A DNA stretch of 64,000 nt from Siphonodentalium dalli (lineage: Eukaryota; Mollusca; Scaphopoda; Gadilida; Siphonodentaliidae): NCBI GenBank assembly GCA_032622095.1, contig CP136061.1, positions 131,020,754 to 131,084,753 on the forward strand, given 5' to 3'. This document shows, in pieces, positions 61,601 through 64,000 of this stretch. How positions within the stretch are numbered: the stretch's first letter is position 1; the number at the start of each line of letters is the position of its first letter. Position numbers and translations under genes: made by a program. The notes under the pieces were generated by a model. It made no database searches. It was not told the origin of the DNA and saw nothing but the letters and a program-made list of their open reading frames with translations.

Positions 61601-62899
61601 AATAATTCTTGAGAAGCATTAAAGTATATCCCTTTAATATTGAGATATTTAAAGAACACAATTTCATACTTTTTCTGTTTTAATGCAATATTTGGTGAGA
61701 GAAATGTAAAATAGATCGTAAAACTTCGAAAAAAATCGATAGTTGATCAAATTAGGCTTAATGTAAAATTGTAAACTGAGTATGGTTCTGGACAAGAACG
61801 CTACTAGTACACAAGTTTCAACCTAAATATATTAATCATTTGAATTATACAGTGAGTGAATTACTAGAGTTAACTGTCACTCTTTGATTGATTTTATTGA
61901 CAATGATAATAACACATATATCAATACCATAGATTGCTGAGTGATATATAACTTAAAAGGAGCAAACACATATAATTGTACATAGTTTGTTCTGCCTCAG
62001 ATATCTTTTTATTTGTGATGTTAATAATGGGGTGTTTTGTGCAACACAACTGAAAATCATACTAGTAGTCACTTTTGAAATGTTACTTTGAAACATGTGT
62101 CTGGTATATAATCATATAGTTTCTTCCTTATGCAATGATGCTGCAAAGTAAATGATTTGTTAACCACTGCAGAATTATGGGAATGTTTTCTTACTGTAAT
62201 TGATTTGAAAATCATGTGTCTTGCAATCATTTTATATCAGAGTTTTAAAAGCTAAAATCATGAAAAAATTCCAATATTCTACTGTGGCTATTAAGGAACC
62301 ATTCATTTTAAACATCAATGTATTATCCAAAAATCTGGGTGACACTTGGTATTAGTTCAAAATGAATTGACCAATTATTAGGTTAAATTTTTCTCCAATG
62401 ATCTCTGTATGAGAACATATGAAACTAACCACAATTTTTTACCCGTACTTAGTGTTGATTTGTGAAAATTCCCCCCTGTACTATTATTGCGCCCCCGTAC
62501 TATTATTTATTTTAAAGGAAATTTCACCCCTGTACTATTATTCCGCCCCCTACTATTATTTGGATCCCGAGAGTACAGCCTCAAATGTGACCAAAGAGTC
62601 TACAAATAGACTGTATATTTCTACTACGCACGCATTGACGGCTACCGCTCTCTACAGCTTCAAATGCTACCAAAGAGTCTACAAATCATCTCATGAATAT
62701 ATGACATGACTGTATTTAGTGAGGTACGAAGAATAACGGTACGATTATTGAAGTTTCACTCACGTTTTCTCCACTGTGTGTCATGTTCAACTACCGCGTC
62801 CACTAGTTTAACGTTCTTAAATCGCTTTGATTGGTTCTCTCTCACTTTCGCTGGGTCACCACCTTTATCCGAACGAAATAATTCAATGTCTAAAACCAT
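22500..62899 (-). CDS. SARS1: SARS1, cytosolic seryl-tRNA synthetase, complete 11-exon gene (span)
   Basis: Charges tRNA-Ser (and tRNA-Sec) with serine in the cytosol; class II aminoacyl-tRNA synthetase. Joining 11 exons (listed separately) gives one uninterrupted 511-residue frame with consistent phases and GT/AG at all ten introns. In order: N-terminal tRNA-binding coiled-coil arm (about residues 1-170, including [15 protein letters not shown]), motif 1 with YTPFF (Pro227), the serine/ATP-pocket loop ATSEQP (about 271-276), motif 2 [16 protein letters not shown] (Arg303, Glu305), the [17 protein letters not shown] segment, motif 3 [17 protein letters not shown] (Arg436), and a basic eukaryotic C-terminal extension with KKQKKQ at 483-488. 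Introns 1, 6 and 8 (11.0, 10.6, 7.7 kb) are enlarged by transposons; intron 7 is only 230 bp. No lesion is seen, so the gene should be functional. Identity is certain from family knowledge; expression is not shown by sequence. Confidence 0.97.
23368..23598. mobile_element. piggyBac-like MITE
   Basis: CCCTTTCATGATGG ... CACGGAAGGG flanked by TTAA (23364-23367, 23599-23602). The interior repeats the palindrome gcattctcttatatatgcga three times in alternating orientation, the same core as 15579-15826. Confidence 0.75.
23833..24230. mobile_element. TTAA-target MITE, AGGCCCACTTAAT ends, copy 1
   Basis: AGGCCCACTTAATTTTCGAA / reverse complement ...CATTAAGTGGGCCT, flanked by TTAA (23829-23832, 24231-24234). 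TIR similarity continues inward for roughly 80 bp through ataccatttggaagagga. Copy 2 is at 55877-57417. Confidence 0.8.
25433..25555. repeat. 63-bp tandem duplication
   Basis: Two nearly identical copies of tttgtatacatatatgtacc ... aaataaacattcaaacttca, period 63. Confidence 0.85.
26294..26423 (-). CDS. SARS1: SARS1 exon 10 (motif 3)
   Basis: 130 bases; phase 0 in, phase 1 out. Encodes [20 protein letters not shown] and ILENNQ, class II motif 3 with Arg436, then the end of the catalytic core ([11 protein letters not shown]). Acceptor tgttttacag, donor gtaagt. Confidence 0.96.
26424..27596. other. SARS1 intron 9
   Basis: 1,173 bp. Holds a hairpin at about 26848-26886 (tttaatttatgg, loop ctgga, cccataaattaaa). 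At 27376 a ggtactggtacgggtactgg run appears. Otherwise unrecognised. Confidence 0.45.
27597..27754 (-). CDS. SARS1: SARS1 exon 9 (active-site core)
   Basis: 158 bases; phase 1 in, phase 0 out. Encodes [20 protein letters not shown] and [20 protein letters not shown], nearly invariant in animal cytosolic SerRS. Acceptor ctccacag, donor gtaagt. Confidence 0.97.
27755..30042. other. SARS1 intron 8, distal part
   Basis: About 2.3 kb with no delimited element. Short dispersed repeats: 29065-29150 (gacagtcaatgattgtggag, agactgagaagatggggac) recurs at 36305-36410, and 29330-29400 (ttggaattttacaactggta) recurs at 39265-39330. Around 29490-29700 is a CCCGGATT-rich block of unknown nature. Confidence 0.4.
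30043..31159 (+). mobile_element. hAT element with residual BED zinc finger, TAGAGATGGGCGG ends
   Basis: Starts TAGAGATGGGCGGTTAACCG, ends CACAACCGCCCATCTCTA, exact 8-bp TSD gtttttac (30035-30042, 31160-31167). ACCGAAACCGA repeats lie inside both ends. Carries the start of a transposase gene (see 30162-30272), so it looks like an internal-deletion derivative of an autonomous hAT. Confidence 0.9.
30162..30272 (+). pseudogene. hAT transposase N-terminal remnant (BED zinc finger)
   Basis: A 36-codon frame begins [20 protein letters not shown] and continues with [12 protein letters not shown] before TGA. The aromatic VWKYF followed by CxxC is the first half of a BED zinc finger as at the N-terminus of hAT transposases; the zinc-binding His residues and everything after are missing. 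Confidence 0.65.
31168..32338. other. SARS1 intron 8, degenerate tandem units
   Basis: Roughly 31300-32200 holds diverged units with ataactctcgtctctgcccc, ataactctgtccatatacac and aaatccctatctctgccac, apparently old relatives of the array at 34213-35276. No boundary resolved. Confidence 0.4.
32341..34210 (+). mobile_element. pogo-like DNA transposon, internally deleted
   Basis: Ends TCGTAAATTTCAGTGTATAA and its counterpart ...ttatacaccgaaatttacgg, flanked by TA (32339-32340, 34211-34212). Inside both ends are repeats of gtgcgtcttatac / gcgacttatac. With the TA target and the encoded HTH this fits the pogo/Tigger branch of Tc1/mariner. The catalytic middle of the transposase is absent. Confidence 0.85.
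33391..33875 (+). pseudogene. pogo-like transposase, catalytic core deleted
   Basis: An ATG frame at 33391 reads [20 protein letters not shown], then a helix-turn-helix with [15 protein letters not shown]: the DNA-binding N-terminus of pogo/CENP-B-like transposases. Near 33530 it runs out of frame into a C-terminal piece, [20 protein letters not shown] and [14 protein letters not shown], followed in another frame by an acidic tail (DDSDDESEL). The DDE region of ~300 residues is missing, so it cannot encode an active enzyme. Confidence 0.8.
34213..35276. repeat. Tandem-core array element (family 5), copy 1
   Basis: About five units of ~156 bp containing gaaagagttatggccctgg and ttctggagaagaagtcg, then gatggacggacagacggatg, ggaggagtgatgatatagct and a terminus gttgagccaaaaac. 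Begins just past the pogo element in an oligo-A/T stretch. Confidence 0.75.
35462..35591 (-). CDS. SARS1: SARS1 exon 8
   Basis: 130 bases, phase 0 in, phase 1 out. Encodes [20 protein letters not shown] through [10 protein letters not shown]; the split Gly is completed by exon 9. Acceptor tttccag, donor gtatgt. Only 230 bp separate it from exon 7. Confidence 0.96.
35822..36043 (-). CDS. SARS1: SARS1 exon 7 (motif 2)
   Basis: 222 bases, 74 codons, phase 0. Encodes [18 protein letters not shown], then motif 2 with [20 protein letters not shown], which binds ATP and the tRNA acceptor end. Acceptor ccgacag, donor gtattt. Confidence 0.97.
36044..36809. other. SARS1 intron 6, first part
   Basis: Contains the dispersed block at 36305-36410 shared with 29065-29150. 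Otherwise AT-rich and unrecognised. Confidence 0.4.
36810..39107. repeat. Tandem-core array element (family 7) with terminal hairpin
   Basis: Degenerate units with accaaaaactatacaggtga and gtgtcatcataaacatg, then gtctacggacagacggacgg, interrupted by an element at 38488-38989, resuming as cggacggacggacagacgg. Ends in a long hairpin, tgtgtaccatac / gtatgggtacaca, followed by taaaaaca, the same layout as families 2 and 5. Confidence 0.6.
38488..38989. mobile_element. Unclassified element rich in ATGTGGCT
   Basis: Interrupts the GGAC microsatellite of the family 7 array. The left part repeats atgtggct four times; the right end has agccacataagtagtcat. Ends are partly inverted (gatatgtggct / agccacataa). 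A TSD cannot be resolved in the repetitive GGAC target. Confidence 0.45.
39833..43630 (-). mobile_element. Full-length hAT transposon with decayed transposase
   Basis: Starts CAGGGATGAAAGTG, ends CACTTTCATCTCTG (14-bp TIR, one mismatch), exact 8-bp TSD gatggaca (39825-39832, 43631-43638). 3,798 bp. Encodes a hAT transposase on the minus strand (40662-43085) with frame lesions. A GC-rich stretch at 39908-40000 (gggggtgccccactccc) lies inside the left end. Confidence 0.92.
40662..43085 (-). pseudogene. hAT transposase, BED finger plus RNase-H-like domain, three disruptions
   Basis: Starts [16 protein letters not shown] at 43085. Order: BED-type zinc finger ([10 protein letters not shown] ... 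CAWCNKEI ... HSKAVSH), a first frameshift near 42850, the catalytic start [11 protein letters not shown], an in-frame TAA at 42170-42172 just after [11 protein letters not shown], then [16 protein letters not shown], a second frameshift near 41965, [11 protein letters not shown], and the C-terminal dimerisation block with [16 protein letters not shown] and TNRLDTRTY. The longest intact piece (41963-40662) has 433 codons. Total coding span ~808 codons, normal for hAT. The lesions are few, suggesting fairly recent inactivation, or sequencing errors in part. Confidence 0.88.
44340..45937. repeat. Family 5 array, copy interrupted by a hAT MITE
   Basis: Units with tccctggctctgcccctatt and ccaagtgaccccatttga flank the hAT at 44531-45714. 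Ends with gatggacggatgacggacga, agtgatgactatagctccac and cttcgtctcaggtgagctaa, the same tail as 35180-35276. Confidence 0.7.
44531..45714. mobile_element. hAT MITE, TAGTGTTGTG ends
   Basis: TIR TAGTGTTGTGAGGTT against TAGTGTTGTGCGGTT, exact 8-bp TSD gaatagag (44523-44530, 45715-45722). cggtttcggtttt repeats lie at both ends. Internally homologous to the split hAT at 5675-12049. No transposase. Confidence 0.92.
46120..46425. repeat. Family 3 array element, single-unit copy
   Basis: Matches 22080-22366: cttctcctgtgaccttgacc, aggaactatgccaaatttcg, aaaaatcttatggatggact, then a 14-G run. A 3'-end copy of the same repeat. Confidence 0.6.
46679..46834 (-). CDS. SARS1: SARS1 exon 6 (motif 1)
   Basis: 156 bases, 52 codons, phase 0. 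Starts [15 protein letters not shown] and carries class II motif 1 around YTPFF (Pro227), then [20 protein letters not shown]. Acceptor ctccgcag, donor gtaata. Intron 5 upstream (683 bp) shows no recognised element. Confidence 0.96.
47518..47658 (-). CDS. SARS1: SARS1 exon 5
   Basis: 141 bases, 47 codons, phase 0. Contains [16 protein letters not shown] and [14 protein letters not shown], leading into the catalytic domain. Acceptor tttatag, donor gtgaga. Intron 4 upstream (778 bp) holds a TA-flanked MITE. Confidence 0.95.
47717..47865. mobile_element. TA-target MITE with 34-bp TIRs
   Basis: CAGTAATGCCCTAAATAATT and its reverse complement at the right end (TIR runs through gactccttaaccac), flanked by TA (47715-47716, 47866-47867). 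149 bp, mariner-like. Related half-copy at 20784-20888. Confidence 0.85.
48437..48595 (-). CDS. SARS1: SARS1 exon 4
   Basis: 159 bases, 53 codons, phase 0. Encodes the second half of the long antiparallel coiled coil that contacts the tRNA-Ser variable arm, with [15 protein letters not shown] and [10 protein letters not shown]. Acceptor tttccag, donor gtttgt. Intron 3 (791 bp, 48596-49386) on its upstream side carries hairpin repeats. Confidence 0.95.
48979..49071. repeat. Hairpin repeat, gaggtccccagagggtgaat
   Basis: Inverted repeat: gcagaatgaggtccccagag ... ctctggggacctcaatctgc. Related half-units at 35325-35430 and 49290-49320, and a second hairpin-like block gaggttcccaatgggtgc ... atttgggaacttcaatctg at 49199-49252. 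Probably a small foldback family. Confidence 0.6.
49387..49473 (-). CDS. SARS1: SARS1 exon 3
   Basis: 87 bases, phase 0; encodes [20 protein letters not shown] and the following DAMTADQVK, the acidic linker in the N-terminal arm, matching the KKEPVGDDE-type segment of animal SerRS. Acceptor attttag, donor gtatga. Confidence 0.95.
49632..50068 (-). mobile_element. Non-autonomous Helitron-like element, copy 1
   Basis: Read on the minus strand it starts TCTCATATATATTTTGAAGA, has a GACA/GTCT microsatellite, tandem units with acgggctcggcgacccgata in + orientation, and ends with hairpin AGCCCGGACAACGTCGGGCT a few bases before CTAG. The flanking bases give A^TC...CTAG^T, the Helitron insertion rule. 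No Rep/helicase. Confidence 0.75.
50192..51484. repeat. Tandem-core array element (family 6)
   Basis: Head with gcatcgctagggcgtggcaa and aatacgccctttagcc, about four ~169-bp units (gtcaaattctaagtcgaaaa, tggagttatcggtcggaaac), tail gttaacggacggacggatgg, end ttcaaaaagggcgtataaaa. TACGCCCTTT / AAAGGGCGTA forms a subterminal inverted pair. A TA-target MITE (50311-50685) lies inside. Confidence 0.65.
50311..50685. mobile_element. TA-target MITE rich in CCGCGGTG motifs
   Basis: CCCTGCTGGACAAAACAAGT and its counterpart acttgttttgtccagcgggg, flanked by TA (50309-50310, 50686-50687). GC-rich interior repeats ttgccattcggccgcggtgt-like units in both orientations, so it folds extensively. Confidence 0.75.
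51680..51750 (-). CDS. SARS1: SARS1 exon 2
   Basis: 71 bases; completes Leu46 and encodes [20 protein letters not shown] and the following KMK, part of the N-terminal helical arm. Acceptor ctttttttcag, donor gtaaat. Intron 1 upstream is 11,013 bp. Confidence 0.95.
51751..53067. other. SARS1 intron 1, 3'-proximal part
   Basis: Includes 52325-52480, a diverged copy of the left end of the 55456-60824 element (caggtcgggcacacatgcaa, tttttaatgtgatttacatc). No second end found. The rest is AT-rich and unassigned. Confidence 0.5.
53068..53613. repeat. Family 1 array element, copy 2
   Basis: Same head (aacaagaggtacgctgtcgc) and end (aaagtcgggggcataa) as 17411-20123, with about two core units and no family 2 insertion. 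It preserves the empty site ttttctaagtaaaaaaaggg. Confidence 0.75.
53614..55455. other. SARS1 intron 1, mixed repeats
   Basis: 53762-53870 is G-rich (aggggaaatctgggttgggg). 53875-54624 is a possible TIR element (CCTGAGTCAACCCACCTG / CAGGTTGACTCAGG), TSD not resolved. 54256-54400 repeats aacttcgttcatt. 55345-55425 repeats gggacttgctgcattt four times. Confidence 0.5.
55877..57417. mobile_element. TTAA-target element, AGGCCCACTTAAT ends, copy 2, interrupted
   Basis: AGGCCCACTTAATTTTCGA / TCGAAAATTAAGTGGGCCT, flanked by TTAA (55873-55876, 57418-57421). Removing the nested piggyBac-like element leaves ~454 bp, close to the 398-bp copy 1. Confidence 0.85.
55968..57050 (+). mobile_element. piggyBac-like element, nested
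   Basis: CTCTTTCATCAC / GTGATGAAAGAG, flanked by TTAA (55964-55967, 57051-57054). Just inside the left end tcatcacggcagcccgctgt is repeated (55974 and 56015). A frame at about 56241-56515 (+) reads [15 protein letters not shown] then [13 protein letters not shown]; the acidic start recalls a piggyBac transposase N-terminus, but no catalytic region is seen. Confidence 0.75.
57698..59843. mobile_element. PIF/Harbinger-like element, interrupted by hAT
   Basis: GGCCAAAGCGAAAAATAGG and its reverse complement at the right end, continuing through gtttccactcc, flanked by TTA (57695-57697, 59844-59846). A 3-bp TTA duplication and G-rich start fit PIF/Harbinger. No transposase recognised; after removing the hAT ~1.07 kb remains. 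Confidence 0.7.
58026..59094. mobile_element. hAT element, CAGTGTTCACG ends, copy 2
   Basis: CAGTGTTCACGCTGG / CAGCGTGAACACTG, exact 8-bp TSD ctttgggg (58018-58025, 59095-59102). Very similar to 2770-4115 over its ends, with internal deletions relative to it; the G homopolymer of copy 1 is replaced by gtgggggagggggcggtg. Confidence 0.93.
60046..60553 (+). mobile_element. Non-autonomous Helitron-like element, copy 2
   Basis: A^TCTCATATTTATTATGAAGA at the 5' end; GTCT microsatellite; three units of ~122 bp (tctcggaaacgggtggagct, cgacttgaaatttg, atacgaattttatcgggtcg); 3' hairpin AGCCCGGACAACGTCGGGCT then catcggCTAG^T. Opposite orientation to 49632-50068. Confidence 0.8.
60838..61200 (+). mobile_element. 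tRNA-derived SINE
   Basis: Head has a pol III A box (tagctcagttg, 60847-60857) and B box (ggttcaaatcc, 60901-60911) with tRNA-like spacing, so it derives from a tRNA. The body includes gatgtgcgcacgttaaagat and cccgtcctgtaaaagccagc; the tail may be the short cagatacagata repeat. 3' end approximate. Confidence 0.75.
61300..62573. mobile_element. TA-target element with asymmetric subterminal repeats, copy 2
   Basis: CTCTCGGGATCCAAATAA / TTATTTGGATCCCGAGAG, flanked by TA (61298-61299, 62574-62575). Left zone has cgtacccgtacgctta and cctgtacgctgcttatt; right zone has cctgtactattatt repeats. Same organisation as 5693-8540. Interior AT-rich, no transposase. Confidence 0.82.
62577..62695. repeat. 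81-bp direct duplication near SARS1 exon 1
   Basis: cctcaaatgtgaccaaagag and cttcaaatgctaccaaagag recur about 81 bases apart, each followed by tctacaaat. Lies ~70 bases inside intron 1. Confidence 0.6.
62764..62899 (-). CDS. SARS1: SARS1 exon 1 (start codon)
   Basis: Encodes residues 1-45, beginning [20 protein letters not shown], the conserved N-terminus of animal SerRS. The ATG at 62899 is chosen over an in-frame ATG 39 bases upstream because the animal enzyme starts with MVLD-. The exon ends in phase 1 before the donor gtgagt; the codon split across intron 1 reads Leu (c + tt). Confidence 0.96.
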
Positions 62900-62939
62900 A
62901 TTCGGAGGTTTATGACGGGAGCCGGCGAAAAGCCTCAAA

Positions 62940-63001
62940 CGTTGAGCTTCCGGAAGTGCGATTAATATTTAGGTCCCTTTAAATGGCGCTTGTTATTGGT
63001 C
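62940..63001 (-). promoter_or_regulatory. SARS1 proximal promoter: ETS-like and CCAAT motifs
   Basis: About 50 bases upstream of the ATG is cttccggaagtgcg (62947-62960), a strong ETS/GABP-type site, and about 100 bases upstream is ACCAAT on the minus strand (62995-63000). No TATA box is evident. This is a common housekeeping promoter layout; transcription start is not determined. Confidence 0.5.
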
Positions 63002-63683
63002 TGTGTTAAGTAATCTGAAGTCCAATGCAGTAACTGTTCTCGATCAATTCTCTAGTCGGATGACTACAAATACCATGCCAACTTGTCAGATTTCACTTCT
63101 AACAACATAAATCAGTAATCACAAATGTTATATCTATTTTTCATAACCCGAACATAATCTTTTCTTCTGTTCGAGATGTATTGTCGAGTTCATTAGAACT
63201 GTACGACGTGTTTCCCCATATTGCATCATCTTGGTTCATAATGAATATTGCATCATCATTTCATCACCATACTATCGAATCAAGTAAATGACGACATTAT
63301 GTTAATATATATGAAATCTGGAGCTTCATTAAAACAAAGTAAGAGCAGTTTGTTCAGTTGGCATAATTATGATATACTCTTCAGCAAATCATTTAAAAAA
63401 TAGTGGAATATGGGCCTATTCCAGAATCAAATAAATGGCCCGTTCCTTACCAAGAGAGAGAGCTATACGATTATAGGAGAGACATATCATATCTTCTTCT
63501 CTTCTATATATTTTGAGAACTCCTTGTATTCGAGAGATAGTCCACACCCTCCGGACCTCAATGATATAATCGTGAATGAGTATTGATATACCCCACTAAA
63601 CTTTGACAAACACCAGTAATGGTGTGTAGATCATTTACATATCTCTCCTATATATTTTGATACAATCTATCTAATTTACATAT
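63002..63683. other. SARS1 upstream region
   Basis: AT-rich; several copies of tctcctatatattttga-like sequence at 63500-63700, similar to the 5' end of the Helitron-like copies. No gene recognised. Confidence 0.35.
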
Positions 63684-64000
63684 CTCTCTTATATATTTAT
63701 GTTTGTGTGTGTGTTGTACTTCATACAAATCTACGATTCTCGACCGATCGGGACGAAACTTGGTACGTGTATGTAGTTTGACCAGGCGGTGGTCGTTGTC
63801 GTATTGGCGAGCCCGTAAAATTTTTATCGGGTCGCCGATCCCGTGCGACGCCCGTGCAGCGCATGCGCAGACGAGATCTCGGAAACGGGTGGAGCTATCG
63901 ACTTGAAATTTGGCATGTGAATGTATCTTGCGCCGGGTACAAATTTTCATGCGCAGACCAGATCTCGGAAACTGGTGGAGCTACCGGGTACAATTTTTTC
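63684..64000 (+). mobile_element. Non-autonomous Helitron-like element, copy 3, cut by window end
   Basis: From about 63722 matches 60115 onward: acgattctcgaccgatcggg, gaccaggcggtgg, then tctcggaaacgggtggagct units. The exact 5' end is uncertain. Confidence 0.6.

Overview
The window looks like nuclear DNA of a marine invertebrate, most likely a bivalve mollusc or a related lophotrochozoan. The evidence is GT-AG spliced genes with kilobase-scale introns, AT-rich DNA, and interspersed ~160-170 bp tandem arrays of the 'gggccataactctgg' type ending in GGAC microsatellites, which are familiar from bivalve assemblies. The taxon is inference; the gene structures are read directly.

Two host genes are present, both on the minus strand. 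(1) Cytosolic seryl-tRNA synthetase (SARS1) is complete: 11 coding exons from the ATG at 62899 to the stop at 22500. All splice phases agree and the product is 511 residues, about the length of the human enzyme. Its ten introns total about 38.9 kb, and those of 11.0, 10.6 and 7.7 kb are packed with transposons. (2) The 5' end of an HSPA14-like (Hsp70L1, ribosome-associated Hsp70) gene lies downstream: exon 1 at 14719-14778 and exon 2 at 4181-4261. The 10.5-kb intron between them is made largely of nested elements, and later exons lie outside the window. Both products act in translation.

Nearly all the remaining DNA is mobile. I delimited many elements by terminal inverted repeats (TIRs) plus target-site duplications (TSDs): nine hAT-type elements with 8-bp TSDs (one 3.8 kb with a decayed transposase), TTAA-target elements, TA-target elements (one pogo-like), a TTA-target Harbinger-like element, two complete and one partial Helitron-like copies, and a tRNA-derived SINE. 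Several families of tandem-core arrays share a ~156-172 bp monomer, a GGAC-rich tail and a short terminal hairpin.

Layout: 1-4.2 kb, three adjacent hAT elements; 4.2-14.8 kb, HSPA14 exons around a hAT split by a TA-element and a 3-kb higher-order-repeat array, then a compound inverted-repeat element; 14.8-22.4 kb, a field of short palindromes, a nested array pair and a retroelement relic; 22.5-62.9 kb, SARS1; 55.5-60.8 kb, a 5.4-kb inverted-repeat element in SARS1 intron 1 holding five other elements, up to three levels deep; 63-64 kb, SARS1 upstream DNA and a partial Helitron-like copy.

The most unusual structures are the three-stem inverted-repeat element at 12.3-14.5 kb, the exact 483-bp higher-order repeat at 10.0-11.3 kb, and the TA-target family with different subterminal repeats at its two ends. 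No CRISPR, bacterial operon or functional RNA gene was seen.
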